In this document: piece by piece, positions 12,024 through 22,204 of the stretch
Layout: every line of letters starts with the position of its first letter
Position numbering within the stretch: the first letter of the stretch is position 1
Origin: Micromonospora lupini str. Lupac 08
GTDB taxonomy: Bacteria; Actinomycetota; Actinomycetes; Mycobacteriales; Micromonosporaceae
Reading direction: 5' to 3'
DNA: 64,000 nucleotides
NCBI RefSeq assembly: GCF_000297395.2
Contig: NZ_HF570108.1
Location: 695,685-759,684 of the forward strand
The notes under the pieces: generated by a model
Seen by the model: only the letters and a program-made list of their open reading frames with translations
Told to the model about the DNA's origin: nothing
Databases searched by the model: none
Position numbers and translations under genes: made by a program

Positions 12024-12826
12024 TCGCCCAGGTGTGTCATGCGCGACGCCACCTGCGCCGAGGTCGGTTGGGTCAGCTCGCCCGCGAGCCGGCCGTCGGC
12101 CAGGAACACGACCGAGTCGGCGTACGACGCGGCGACCGGGTCGTGGGTGACCATCAGCACCGTCTGGCCCATCCGGTCCACGACGTGTCGCAGCAGCTCC
12201 AGAACCTGGGTGCTGGAGAACGTGTCAAGCGCGCCGGTCGGCTCGTCGGCGACCACCACGTCCGGTTGGGTGATCAGCGCACGGGCGACTGCGACCCGCT
12301 GCTGTTGACCGCCGGAGAGTTCACTCGGGCGCCGTCCGACGTGCTCGTGGAGGCCGACGGCGGTGAGCACCTCCCGCAGGAACGCCTGGTCGGTCCTCCG
12401 GTCCGCCAGCCGCAGTGGCAGCGTGACGTTCTCCTCGACGGTAAGCGCGCCCAACAGGTTGTACGCCTGGAAGACGAAACCGATCCGGTCTCGCCGCAGC
12501 TCGGTCAGCTCGGTCTCCGAACGGCCGGACAGCTCTGTGCCACCCAGCACGACCCGGCCCGACGTCGGCCGGTCCAGACCGGCCGCGCAGTTCAGCAGGG
12601 TGCTCTTGCCGGACCCGGAAGGCCCCATGACCGCAGTGAACGTGCCGCGCCGGAACCGGGCCGTCACCGCGTCGAGCGCCCGTACCGCGTTCCTCCCCGA
12701 CCCGTACTCCTTCGACACGGACTCCAGGCGCACCGCGTACGCGGGCGGCCCGGGAACCGACAACTCGCGACCGTGCCCGGAGCTGGCCGGGGCGATCTCG
12801 GCGGGTCGAGCCCTCTTCGATCTCAT
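12017..12826 (-). CDS. ABC transporter ATP-binding protein (LolD/MacB type)
   Basis: A 269-residue ATPase with Walker A GPSGSGKST, Q-loop in FVFQAYNLL, signature LSGGQQQRVAVARAL, Walker B VVVADEPTGALD and H-loop MVTHDP. The length and motifs match the MacB/LolD subfamily that pairs with FtsX permeases; the permease follows with a 7-base overlap. The first ~28 residues are a non-conserved extension, so the true start could be a little downstream. Together the pair forms one envelope ABC complex. Confidence 0.93.
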   Translation of the reverse strand: MRSKRARPAEIAPASSGHGRELSVPGPPAYAVRLESVSKEYGSGRNAVRALDAVTARFRRGTFTAVMGPSGSGKSTLLNCAAGLDRPTSGRVVLGGTELSGRSETELTELRRDRIGFVFQAYNLLGALTVEENVTLPLRLADRRTDQAFLREVLTAVGLHEHVGRRPSELSGGQQQRVAVARALITQPDVVVADEPTGALDTFSSTQVLELLRHVVDRMGQTVLMVTHDPVAASYADSVVFLADGRLAGELTQPTSAQVASRMTHLGEW

Positions 12827-12957
12827 GCCGCCGATGCTAGGAACGGCGGCGGCCCGAACCGATACCTCGTGCCACCCGACCCGAGGTACAGCCAGCTGTA
12901 GTGCACATCCCGGTGCGAACGGGAAATGTCAGCGGCCTTCCCACGACGAGGTCGACG

Positions 12958-13938
12958 TCAGGTGCGCAGTGTGTGGCGAGGGCTGTTGCCGTAGGTGGCG
13001 CGGTAGTCCGTGCCGAAGCGTCCGGGGTGCGTGAAGCCCCAGCGAGTGGCGATCATGGCGACGGTGACACCTGTGGTCGGGTCGGCGGCCTGCAGATCGC
13101 GATGCGCGCGTTCGAGGCGGACCTGGCGGACGTACCGCATCGGGGTGGTGTCGTGGTGGCGGCGGAACGCGAGTTGCAGCGCGCGGGGACCTACGCCGGC
13201 TGCGGCGGCGATCTGGTCGACAGTGATCGGCTGGTCGGCGTGGTCGTCGACGTAGGCCAGGGCTCGGCGTAGCGCCCGGGGAGTGACCTCGCCGGCGACG
13301 CGGGGGGCCGCGGCGTGCGCGGTGTTGGAGAACACGGCCAGGGCCGTCGCCGCGAGCAGGTCACGGGCGTTCCCCGTGATCAGCGGGTTGGCCAGGAGCG
13401 CGGGGTCGGCCAGGACGCTGCGGGTCAGGTGAGCGACGGTCTGGGTCCAGTGCCGACCGAGCGCCGCCGAGATCGGCCGGGAGCTGTCGAAGCCCAGCTC
13501 CGTACCGTTGATGCCGGTCTGCGCGTGGGCGACCTTCTCCAGCAGGGCGCGGGGAAGGCGGACGACGAACGTGTCGACGTCGTCGTAGGTGAGGTCCTCG
13601 GACTGGTCCGGCAGGAGCAGCATCACGTCCCCGGACCGCATGCGGTACTCGTCCTTGGCGCTGGCGACGGTGAAGCGGCCGCCCATCAGGTGGGCGATGT
13701 TCAGGTCGCCGTCCGGGGCCGTCTGAACCTGGGTACGCGCCGAGTAGTGCAGCCGGGTCACGCCGACGTCGGCGAGTGCGGTGGCGACGGTGCGCAGGCC
13801 GGCTCCGTCGCGGCCCGCACCGGAGGACCGCACCTTGATGTCGAGGAAAGCCCGCCGGACGAAGTCGTGCGCCTCGTCAGCGTCGCGGGTGGCGTAGCTC
13901 TGCCAGTGCGGACCTGAGTAGAGGCTGCCGTCTCTCAT
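12958..13938 (-). CDS. AraC-family transcriptional regulator
   Basis: A 326-residue regulator. The N-terminal ~200 residues fit the AraC-binding-like (cupin-type) domain (LNIAHLMGGRFTVASAKDEY). The C-terminus is an AraC HTH pair (DQPITVDQIAAAAGVGPRAL then MIATRWGFTHPGRFGTDYRA). The ATG is at 13938. It is divergent from the GH6 cellulase gene with about 360 bases between, but that gene has its own CebR-type operator, so a role in cellulase control is not shown. The ligand is unknown. Confidence 0.88.
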   Translation of the reverse strand: MRDGSLYSGPHWQSYATRDADEAHDFVRRAFLDIKVRSSGAGRDGAGLRTVATALADVGVTRLHYSARTQVQTAPDGDLNIAHLMGGRFTVASAKDEYRMRSGDVMLLLPDQSEDLTYDDVDTFVVRLPRALLEKVAHAQTGINGTELGFDSSRPISAALGRHWTQTVAHLTRSVLADPALLANPLITGNARDLLAATALAVFSNTAHAAAPRVAGEVTPRALRRALAYVDDHADQPITVDQIAAAAGVGPRALQLAFRRHHDTTPMRYVRQVRLERAHRDLQAADPTTGVTVAMIATRWGFTHPGRFGTDYRATYGNSPRHTLRT

Positions 13939-14297
13939 GTCGACGCCTCTCGTGGGACCCCCGGCTGACCGTTCTGTCCACGATACGCATCACCTTCGCG
14001 ACAGGCGTAGCCCGCCGCCCGCTCCCGTGGCGACACGACCCCGACTAGCGATATGCAGCAGGTGGATCGCCGCTCGGGCCCTTGCCAGGGCGATCCGGCG
14101 GGTGCCTCTGGTCAAGCAGTCGGGCAGGGGCACCCGCGCCCGACCATTCGCGTCGCCGTCCGTCCGAGCGAACAAAGCGGCTCCCCGCACCTATCGACAA
14201 CCGTGTACGTCTTGGCAGCGACGCGCGCCTCCGCTACCGTCCATGGGAACGCTCCCACAAAATTGGAAACGTCAATGTGACCAGGAGGCAACACGTC
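13939..14297. other. Intergenic between AraC regulator and GH6 cellulase
   Basis: About 360 bases. It contains the CebR-like box (14242-14255) and the cellulase ribosome binding site AGGAGG (14283-14288). No gene seen. Confidence 0.6.
14242..14255 (+). promoter_or_regulatory. CebR/CelR-type operator (TGGGAACGCTCCCA)
   Basis: This 14-mer differs at one base from TGGGAGCGCTCCCA, the known operator of CebR in Streptomyces and CelR in Thermobifida, LacI-family repressors released by cellobiose. It lies 42 bases upstream of the GTG of a cellulase gene, where it would block transcription. No cebR gene is in the window. Confidence 0.85.
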
Positions 14298-15686
14298 GTG
14301 GCTATCCTCTCGTCGCTCCGCCACAGATCGGCGGTCACCAGCGCGGCGGCCGTCGTGGGCGCCGCCGCCATCGGCGTCTGCCTCGCCGTCAGCAGCGCCT
14401 CCGCCGGCACGCTGTCCGGGTCGCTCTACCGCGACCCGAGTTCGGCAGTCATCCGCTGGGTCGCCGCCAACCCCGGCGACTCGCGGGCCGCCGTCATCCG
14501 GGACAAGATCGCGAGTCAGCCGCAGGCCCGCTGGTTCGCCAACTTCAACCCGTCGACCGTGCAGTCCGAGGTCTCCGGGTTCATCGGCGCCGCCAACGCG
14601 GCGCAGCAGATCCCGGTGCTGGCGGTGTACGAGATCACCAACCGGGACTGCGGCGGAGCCAGCGCCGGTGGCGCGCCGGACCTCAACCAGTACCAGACGT
14701 GGGTCTCCAACTTCGCCCGCGGGCTGGGCAACCAGACGGTCATCATCATCCTGGAGACCGACTCACTCGCCCTCACGACGTGCCTGAGCAGCGGTGAGCT
14801 CAACGCCCGCAATCAGGCGATCTCGACGGCCACCCGGACCATCAAGTCGGGCAACCCGAACGCCAAGGTCTACCTCGACGGCGGCCACTCCACGTGGAAC
14901 AGCGCGGGTGAGACGGCCAACCGGCTCCGGGCCGCGGGCGTGCAGTACGCCGACGGGTTCTTCACCAACGTGTCGAACTTCAACTCCACCTCCAACGAGG
15001 CGAACTTCGGCCGGAACGTCATCTCCTCGCTCAACGGCATGGGCATCTCGGGCAAGCGCCAGGTCATCGACACCAGCCGCAACGGTGGTGCCAGCGGGGA
15101 CTGGTGCGGCGACGACAACACCGACCGCCGCATCGGCCCGTACCCGACCACCAACACCGGCGACGGCAACATCGACGCGTACCTCTGGGTGAAGCCGCCG
15201 GGGGAGGCGGACGGTTGCCGCTTCACCGCCGGTTCGTTCCAGCCCGACCTGGCCTTCAGCCTGGCCAACGGCGCGCCCAACCCGCCGACGACCGCTCCGC
15301 CGACGACGGCGCCGCCCACTACCGCGCCGCCGACCACCGCGCCGCCCACCACGGCTCCGCCGACGACCGCGCCGCCCACCACGCCGCCGCCGACCGGTAA
15401 CGGCTGCTCGGCCTCGGTGACGGTCAACCAGTGGAACGGTGGATTCACCGCGAGCGTGACGGTCACCGCCGGCTCCGCGAGCATCAACGGCTGGACCGTG
15501 ACCATCACGCTGCCCGGCGGTGCCGCGATCACCGGCGTGTGGAGCGCCCAGCCCAGCGGCACCAGCGGAACCGTCCGGTTCACCAACGTGGGCTACAACG
15601 GACAGGTCGGCGCCGGGCAGTCGACCAACTTCGGCTTCCAGGGCACCGGCACCGGCCCGGCGACGGCCGCCTGCGCGTCCGCCTGA
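14298..15686 (+). CDS. Secreted GH6 cellulase (cellobiohydrolase/endoglucanase) with CBM2
   Basis: A 462-residue inverting beta-1,4-glucanase. A signal peptide lies at about 1-38 (AAVVGAAAIGVCLAVSSASA). The GH6 domain spans about 40-325: VYEITNRDCGGASAGG (conserved RDC motif), IIILETDSLALTTC (catalytic acid Asp in ETDS), DTSRNGGASGDWC and WVKPPGEADGC are all family hallmarks. A PPTTAPPTT linker (about 330-360) leads to a family 2 carbohydrate-binding module (SVTVNQWNGGFTASVTVTAG) that binds crystalline cellulose. The GTG at 14298 is preferred because a perfect AGGAGG sits 9 bases upstream and the signal peptide starts there. The CebR-like operator implies induction by cellobiose. Confidence 0.93.
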   Translation: MAILSSLRHRSAVTSAAAVVGAAAIGVCLAVSSASAGTLSGSLYRDPSSAVIRWVAANPGDSRAAVIRDKIASQPQARWFANFNPSTVQSEVSGFIGAANAAQQIPVLAVYEITNRDCGGASAGGAPDLNQYQTWVSNFARGLGNQTVIIILETDSLALTTCLSSGELNARNQAISTATRTIKSGNPNAKVYLDGGHSTWNSAGETANRLRAAGVQYADGFFTNVSNFNSTSNEANFGRNVISSLNGMGISGKRQVIDTSRNGGASGDWCGDDNTDRRIGPYPTTNTGDGNIDAYLWVKPPGEADGCRFTAGSFQPDLAFSLANGAPNPPTTAPPTTAPPTTAPPTTAPPTTAPPTTAPPTTPPPTGNGCSASVTVNQWNGGFTASVTVTAGSASINGWTVTITLPGGAAITGVWSAQPSGTSGTVRFTNVGYNGQVGAGQSTNFGFQGTGTGPATAACASA

Positions 15687-15702
15687 CCCCACCCGATGCG
15701 GC

Positions 15703-15746
15703 GGCCCGGCGCGGAGGATCACCCTCCGCGCCGGGCCAGCTCCCTT
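15703..15746 (+). terminator. Rho-independent terminator of GH6 gene
   Basis: A perfect 15-bp stem, GGCCCGGCGCGGAGG (15703-15717) with 15723-15737, loop ATCAC, followed by a short TTTTT. It is 16 bases after the cellulase stop and may serve the convergent aldo/keto reductase too. Confidence 0.85.
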
Positions 15747-15814
15747 TTTGGGGTACGGAGTGACGGCGGCCAGGACCGCTGTTCCCGGGCCCAGCGGGAG
15801 GGTCGGCCGGCTGG

Positions 15815-16798
<984 letters not shown>

Positions 16799-16869
16799 GC
16801 TGTTCTCCCTGTCGTTCATCGAATGGACAGCCCACTGCCCGGCGAGGCGGACGACGGGCTCGGGGTGGA

Positions 16870-17754
16870 TCAGGCCTCGGGGATCGGCCTGCTGAAGGTG
16901 GCGAGGGTGACGTCGGCCGGTTCGGGCCCCCCGCGCTTGCCGGTGTCCAGAGCGTCGATGGCGGCGAGTTCCTCGGTGGTGAGCGCGAAGTCGAAGACGT
17001 CGAAGTTCTCCGCGATCCGCGCGGGCTTCGTCGACTTCGGAATCGCTGACCGCCCCTGCTGCACGTGCCAGCGCAGCATCACCTGCGCGGGGGTCCTGCC
17101 GTGTGCCTTCGCGATCGCACCGATCACCGGGTCCTGCAACGTGCTGGTGTGCTCACCGTCGCGGTAGAAGGTGATGCCACCGATCGGTGACCACGCCTGC
17201 GCCAGGATGCCGTGCTGCGCGCCGAAGCCCTGCACCTCGCGTTGCGCGAAGTAGGGGTGCACCTCGATCTGGTTGACCGCCGGCACGACGGTCGCGGTGT
17301 CGAGCAGCGCGGTGAGGTGATCGACCATGAAGTTGCTGACGCCGATGGCGCGTACCCTGCCGTCGGCCAGCAGCTTCTCCAGAGCCCGGTACGCGTCCAG
17401 GGTCCGGTCGAACTCCGACGGCAACGCCTGGTGCAGGATCAGCAGGTCGATCTGCTCGACACCCAGCTTGGTGGCGCTCTTCTGGAAACCGTGCAGCGTC
17501 TGGTCGTACCCGTAGTCGTTGATCCAGATCTTGGTCTCGACGAACACCTCGGAACGGTCGACGTCCGAGGCGGCGATCGCCTCGCCCACCTCACGCTCGT
17601 TGCCGTACGCGGCTGCGGTGTCGATGTGTCGGTAGCCTTGGACGAGCGCCGCCTCGACCGCCGAGCGGGTCTCCTGCGGAGGGGTCTGGAAGACCCCGAA
17701 TCCGAGAGCGGGAATCTCGACGCCGTTGTTCAGCGTCAGGTGCGGGATTGGCAT
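16870..17754 (-). CDS. Aldo/keto reductase (2,5-diketogluconate reductase-like)
   Basis: A 294-residue AKR5-like reductase. Motifs: GFGVFQTPP, catalytic Asp/Tyr in [15 protein letters not shown], Lys in VETKIW and His in LLILHQALP. The C-terminus has [19 protein letters not shown], the usual NADPH-binding stretch. The ATG at 17754 is preceded by GAGGAA. It starts 148 bases from a divergent HTH regulator, a layout typical of a regulator that controls its neighbouring reductase. It probably forms an operon with the reductase downstream. Confidence 0.9.
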   Translation of the reverse strand: MPIPHLTLNNGVEIPALGFGVFQTPPQETRSAVEAALVQGYRHIDTAAAYGNEREVGEAIAASDVDRSEVFVETKIWINDYGYDQTLHGFQKSATKLGVEQIDLLILHQALPSEFDRTLDAYRALEKLLADGRVRAIGVSNFMVDHLTALLDTATVVPAVNQIEVHPYFAQREVQGFGAQHGILAQAWSPIGGITFYRDGEHTSTLQDPVIGAIAKAHGRTPAQVMLRWHVQQGRSAIPKSTKPARIAENFDVFDFALTTEELAAIDALDTGKRGGPEPADVTLATFSRPIPEA

Positions 17755-17902
17755 GAGAGCGGTTCCTCTCAATTCTCTGTCGATGTCGGTGCCACGGCGT
17801 CCCCTCAAGCACACACCGCTCTGTGGTTTCCGGGGAGCCCCTGCTCAAACGGGTACCGCCAGGGACCCTCTCCTGCCGGACGGGGTGCCTAACCTGGGAA
17901 CC

Positions 17903-18778
17903 ATGGACAACCGCAGCGAGGTCCGTGCGTTTCTCACCTCCCGCCGGGCCAAGGTCAGCCCGGAGCAGGCCGGCATCCCCGCGTACGGCAACCGCCGCGT
18001 CGCCGGGCTGCGCCGGGGCGAGGTCGCCGCGCTGGCCGGTGTGAGCGTCGAGTACTACACCCGCCTGGAGCGCGGCAACCTCGCCGGGGCGTCCGACAGC
18101 GTCCTGGACGCCATTGCCCGCGCGCTGCGGCTCGACGACACCGAGACCGCTCACCTGCACCATCTCGCCCGTGCCGTCGGCCCTCAGCCGGCCCGCGCCC
18201 GCGCCCGCCGCGACAAGGCTCCCGAGATCCGGCCGGCGATCCGCCGAGTCCTGCGCTCGATGGGTGTGCCGGCGTTCCTGCGCAACCACCGTTTCGACGT
18301 CCTCGCCGCGAACTCCCTGGGCAGGGCCCTCTACGCGCCCATGTTCGCCGCGAACACGGCGCTGCCGGTGAACTCGATGCGGTTCACCTTCCTGGACCCG
18401 CACGCTCAGGCGTTCTATCCGGACTGGCCGCAGGTGGCCCGCTCCGCCGTCGCCGCGCTGCGTAGCGCCGCCGTACGGCACCCGGACGACCAGGCGCTGA
18501 TGAACCTGATCGGTGAGCTGTCCATGCGCAGCGAGCCCTTCCGCTCCTGGTGGGCCGCCCAGGACGTGTATGTGCACCGCCACGGCGCGAAGCGTTTCCG
18601 CCACCCGGCCATCGGGGACCTGGACCTGACCTTCGAAGTGCTGGAGTTGTCCGGCGACGACGTTCTGACGGTCCTGACCTACTCCGCCGAGCCGGGCACC
18701 AGCTCGGGTGATGGCCTGGAACTGCTCGCCACCTGGGCTGCCACGCAGGAAGACGCCGCGACCCGGGCGAGCGGGTAA
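17903..18778 (+). CDS. XRE-family HTH regulator with MmyB-like domain
   Basis: A 291-residue regulator. The N-terminal HTH (about 10-80) contains VAGLRRGEVAALAGVSVEYY and TRLERGNLAGASDSVLDAIA. The remaining ~190 residues match the MmyB-like ligand-binding domain (DVLAANSLGRALYAPMF; FRSWWAAQDVYVHRHGAKRF), thought to bind a fatty acid-like ligand. The ATG at 17903 has only weak upstream complementarity to 16S rRNA. Divergent from two aldo/keto reductases, which are its likely targets. Confidence 0.88.
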   Translation: MDNRSEVRAFLTSRRAKVSPEQAGIPAYGNRRVAGLRRGEVAALAGVSVEYYTRLERGNLAGASDSVLDAIARALRLDDTETAHLHHLARAVGPQPARARARRDKAPEIRPAIRRVLRSMGVPAFLRNHRFDVLAANSLGRALYAPMFAANTALPVNSMRFTFLDPHAQAFYPDWPQVARSAVAALRSAAVRHPDDQALMNLIGELSMRSEPFRSWWAAQDVYVHRHGAKRFRHPAIGDLDLTFEVLELSGDDVLTVLTYSAEPGTSSGDGLELLATWAATQEDAATRASG

Positions 18779-18814
18779 GCCCGCGACCTCCGGGGGCGCC
18801 GCAGGTCACGGGAC

Positions 18815-20035
18815 TCAGGCGCGACCTGCGGGTTGCCCGACCGGCTGCCGTTGGGGATCGTGACCGGCCGTTCCGTGCTCTCTGCGCCTCCTGCGGGACA
18901 GCTCGTGGCAGGCGAGCAACGCGAATGCCCCGACCGTCAGCAGGCCCCCGAACAACGGGATGACGCGTACCCCGGCCGTCGCCAGCAGGCCCGCACCGAT
19001 GAGGGAGCCGGCCGCGAGGCCGACGTTGAACGCGACGCTGAGGCTGGCCGACGCCATGTCGGTGGTCGACGGGGCCACCTGCATGATGCGGTGCTGGATT
19101 CCCGCGATCAGCGAGCTGAACGACATCCCCGCCACGGCGAGCAACGGAATCGTCAGTGCCTTGTTCGCGCCAAGCCCGTAGAGGCCGAGCATCGCGACGG
19201 TGATGAGCCCGAGCAGACCCAGCACGACACCGAGCGGAAACCGGTCCAGGATCCGGCCGACCGCCCAGGTGCCGACGACGCCGAACGAGCCTTGGACGAA
19301 GAGCAGCATGCCGAGGGATGCGGCGGCGAACCCGCTGACGTCGAGGAGGAAGACGGTCATGTAGGTGAACGCGCCCATGGCGCCGGTGACCGCGAGGACG
19401 GTGGCGACGAGGAGCACGACGAAGCGGTGTCGATCCGGCATCGACCCGATGTCGCCAGCACTCTGTTGCGGTGTGACGCTCGGCAGGAGCAGGACGACCG
19501 CGACACAGATGACGAAGCCGAGGACGGCCATCGCGACGAAGGCGGCCCGCCACCCGGCCTGCCCGCCCAACCAGGTGCTCAGCGGCACGCCGAGGACCGG
19601 GCCGAGAGCGTTGCCGATCGACAGTCGAGCCACGATGCGGCCTCGGATGTTCGCGGGGAACATCGAGATCGCCACGGGGAACACCACCGCCCAGAAGACA
19701 CCGTTGGTGGTGGCGGACACCAGCCGCGCGGCGAGCAGCATCTCGTAGGAGGTTGCGAACGCCGACACCGTCGTCGCCGCGACGAACACACCGAGGGTGC
19801 CGGCGAGCAGCGGACGCCGGGGCAGCCGCCGAGTGACCCGGGTCAGCGGGAGCGCCACGATCATGACCACCACGGCGTATCCGGTCACCAGCAGACCGGC
19901 CTCGGACCTCGAGCGCCCCAGGTCCGGCGCGATCAGCGTGAGCAGCCCGATCGGGAGCACCTCGGTGGTGACGTAACAGAAGGTGGCGGCGGACAACGCG
20001 GCGAGGGCGTAGACCGCACGTCGTTGGTGCGTCAT
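18815..20035 (-). CDS. MFS transporter (DHA1-like drug/metabolite efflux)
   Basis: A 406-residue, 12-TM major facilitator. The N-terminal segment VTTEVLPIGLLTLIAPDLG matches the EmrD/AraJ-type DHA1 proteins, and motif A-like residues lie in LTRVTRRLPRRP. The ATG at 20035 has GGGAGG upstream. It is divergent from the CGNR regulator gene, which may control it. The substrate is not predictable; sugar and drug efflux are both known in this group. Confidence 0.88.
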   Translation of the reverse strand: MTHQRRAVYALAALSAATFCYVTTEVLPIGLLTLIAPDLGRSRSEAGLLVTGYAVVVMIVALPLTRVTRRLPRRPLLAGTLGVFVAATTVSAFATSYEMLLAARLVSATTNGVFWAVVFPVAISMFPANIRGRIVARLSIGNALGPVLGVPLSTWLGGQAGWRAAFVAMAVLGFVICVAVVLLLPSVTPQQSAGDIGSMPDRHRFVVLLVATVLAVTGAMGAFTYMTVFLLDVSGFAAASLGMLLFVQGSFGVVGTWAVGRILDRFPLGVVLGLLGLITVAMLGLYGLGANKALTIPLLAVAGMSFSSLIAGIQHRIMQVAPSTTDMASASLSVAFNVGLAAGSLIGAGLLATAGVRVIPLFGGLLTVGAFALLACHELSRRRRREHGTAGHDPQRQPVGQPAGRA

Positions 20036-20190
20036 CGGCTACCTCCCAGATGCGATTCCGGCTAAACGATTTTTGACGGTAGCATAGATCAACGGAAATT
20101 CCTCGCCGTGTCCATAAGCAGGGGTCAACCGGCTCCGCAGCGGCGCTACAACCAACCTCCATCGACGGTTTGGGTGGTAGCATTGCCGGC

Positions 20191-20841
20191 ATGCCGCTCG
20201 ACGTGTGCCAGCTACCGTTGGTCGGCGGGCATCCCGCGCTCGATCTGGTCAACACCCTCGAGCGAGGGGGCACGTCGCCGCACGACTTCCTGTCCGACAG
20301 CTCCGCCCTGCTGCGCTGGTCGGTCCGGGTGGGCGTGCTCGGCGACGCGGACGCCGACCGGGTCGACCAGGCGTGGCGCGACGAACCCGCGGCGGCGCAG
20401 GCGGGACTGGCCGCTGTGCGGGACATCCGGGAAGCACTGCATCTGGTGCTGCTCGCGACCGTCACCGATGCCGACGGCGCTTCGGCGGGTGACCCTGTCG
20501 CGGCCGGCGCCGCACTTGTCGCACTCCATCAGCGCTGGTCCGGCGCTGCCGCCCGAGCGCGACTCGTGCTCGACTCGTCGCGGGTACGCCTGGCCTACGG
20601 CACCGTGCCGGGCATGCTGGTGCCCGACCGGATCGCCGAGGCCGCCCTCGACGTCGTGCTGACGGCCGACCTGACCCGGGTGCGCCGCTGCCCGGTGCGC
20701 GAAGGCGGCTGTGGCTGGCTGTTCCTCGACCAGAGTCGCAGCGGTTCCCGCCGTTGGTGCCGCATGGCCGACTGCGGCAACGCGGTGAAGGCACGACGGC
20801 TCACCGAGCGTCGCCGCGCCGCCCGCGCATCACACTCGTAG
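20191..20841 (+). CDS. CGNR zinc-finger regulator (ABATE domain)
   Basis: A 216-residue protein. The N-terminal ABATE domain (about 1-150) begins with VGGHPALDLVNTLERGG, and the C-terminal CGNR zinc finger has RCPVREGGCGWLFLDQSRSG then RRWCRMADCGNAVKARR; four Cys are in place. This family is thought to act as stress-responsive transcription regulators in actinobacteria. Start at ATG 20191; an ATG 21 bases upstream is possible. Divergent from the MFS gene. The short string GGTAGCAT occurs in both halves of the intergenic space (near 20078 and 20174). Confidence 0.85.
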   Translation: MPLDVCQLPLVGGHPALDLVNTLERGGTSPHDFLSDSSALLRWSVRVGVLGDADADRVDQAWRDEPAAAQAGLAAVRDIREALHLVLLATVTDADGASAGDPVAAGAALVALHQRWSGAAARARLVLDSSRVRLAYGTVPGMLVPDRIAEAALDVVLTADLTRVRRCPVREGGCGWLFLDQSRSGSRRWCRMADCGNAVKARRLTERRRAARASHS

Positions 20842-21037
20842 GCAGTCGACGATGGCGGTGTGGGGCTGTCCCGCGTCGGAGCCCACCAAGGCCGTGACGG
20901 AGCCTGCCTGAACGCGGCAGGGGCGATCATCGCGCTCTCGGAAAAAATCTTGGGGTAGGTTGTCGAAGTCGGGTCTGGTCGTTCGAGGGAGTGGGTGAAG
21001 GGCCGGACAAGCCGGCCCGCCGCGAAGGGCAACGACC

Positions 21038-21727
21038 ATGACCGAGCAGATGACCACCACCGCGTCGACCGTGCTGACCTGCGACCCGGCGGTCAGGGTC
21101 ACGAAATCCCTGTTGGCGTACGGCGTCATCGCCGGCCCGTTGTACGTCGCGGTGTCGCTGGTCGAGGTGTTCACCCGCTCGGGATTCGACCCGACGCGGC
21201 ACGCGTGGAGCATGCTCAGCAACGGTGACCGAGGGTGGATCCACATCACGAACTTCCTGGTGAGCGGTCTGCTGACCATCGTGTTCGCGGTCGGACTGCG
21301 TCGGGCGTTGGCGAGTGGGCCGGGGGCGCGCTGGGCGCCGAGGCTCATCGGCGCGTACGGCGTGAGCCTGATTGCCGCCGGTCTGCTGCGCGCGGACCCG
21401 GGGTTGGGTTTCCCGGTCGGTACGCCGGACGGCCCTGGGGCGATCAGCTGGCACGGCTACGGGCATTTCGCCTCCGGGGCCATCGGGTTCAGTTGCCTGA
21501 TCGCGGCGTGTTTCGTGCTGGCCCGCCGCTTCGCCGCCGAGGGTGCCGCTGGTTGGGCCTGGTCCTCGCGGGTCGTCGGCGTGGTGTTCGGCGCCGGCTT
21601 CCTGGGTGTGACCGCGGGTGCCGGCGCCGCCTGGAGCATCCTCGCCTTCACCGCTGCCGTACTGCTGATCTCGGGCTGGCAGGCGGCCGTCGCGGTCGAT
21701 CGCTATCGGCGCGTGTCACGGCACTGA
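21038..21727 (+). CDS. DUF998 integral membrane protein
   Basis: A 229-residue membrane protein with about six TM segments (LLAYGVIAGPLYVAVSLVEV; FLVSGLLTIVFAVGLRRALA; GAISWHGYGHFASGAIGFSC). The motif GFDPTRHAWSMLSNGDRGWI is typical of DUF998. The function of the family is unknown. It is followed after 68 bases by the DGPF gene and then by an ECF sigma gene, all on the plus strand; DUF998 genes are frequent companions of DGPF/ECF42-type sigma genes. Confidence 0.85.
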   Translation: MTEQMTTTASTVLTCDPAVRVTKSLLAYGVIAGPLYVAVSLVEVFTRSGFDPTRHAWSMLSNGDRGWIHITNFLVSGLLTIVFAVGLRRALASGPGARWAPRLIGAYGVSLIAAGLLRADPGLGFPVGTPDGPGAISWHGYGHFASGAIGFSCLIAACFVLARRFAAEGAAGWAWSSRVVGVVFGAGFLGVTAGAGAAWSILAFTAAVLLISGWQAAVAVDRYRRVSRH

Positions 21728-21795
21728 TCGTCAGCACAGTCGAACCACACTTGTTCCGGTATCAATCCGACGTGCACAGACCACGAGGAGAAGAA

Positions 21796-22167
21796 ATGCG
21801 TTATCTGGTGATTCTCAAAGCAGCACAGCCAGACGGCCCGCCGCCTGCCGAGCTGATGGAGGCCATCGCGAAACTCGGCATGGACGCGACGAACGCCGGC
21901 GTGATGCTCGACATGGGCGGGCTCGCTCCCGCCATGAACAGCGTCCGGATCGCGGTCGACGCCGGTGGGCTCAGCGTCGTCGACGGTCCCTTCGCCGAGG
22001 CAAAGGAGCTGATCAGCTACGTGGTGTACGACGTCCGCTCCAAGGAGGAAGCTGTCGAGTGGGCCGGCCGGTTCATGCGGCTGCACCGTGACCTGTGGCA
22101 GGGCTGGGAGGGGGAGGCTGAGGTCTCGCGGGTCTTCGGGCCGGAGGATTTCGCACCACAGGGATGA
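21796..22167 (+). CDS. DGPF (YCII-related) domain protein
   Basis: A 123-residue cytoplasmic protein of the YCII-related/DGPF family, here with VVDGPFAEAKELISYVVYDV. The fold is a ferredoxin-like dimer; its activity is unknown. The ATG at 21796 is preceded by GAGGAGAAG. It lies 37 bases before the ECF sigma gene. DGPF proteins are the defining neighbours of ECF42 sigma factors and are often their regulon members. Confidence 0.9.
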   Translation: MRYLVILKAAQPDGPPPAELMEAIAKLGMDATNAGVMLDMGGLAPAMNSVRIAVDAGGLSVVDGPFAEAKELISYVVYDVRSKEEAVEWAGRFMRLHRDLWQGWEGEAEVSRVFGPEDFAPQG

Positions 22168-22204
22168 GCGGGCGAGCACCTCGATGGTGGTTGGATCGGT
22201 AGCC

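Noticed and set aside
15290-15395. PPTTAPPTT-type DNA repeat as a mobile or regulatory repeat
   Set aside because: It encodes the Pro/Thr linker between GH6 and CBM2, normal for cellulases.
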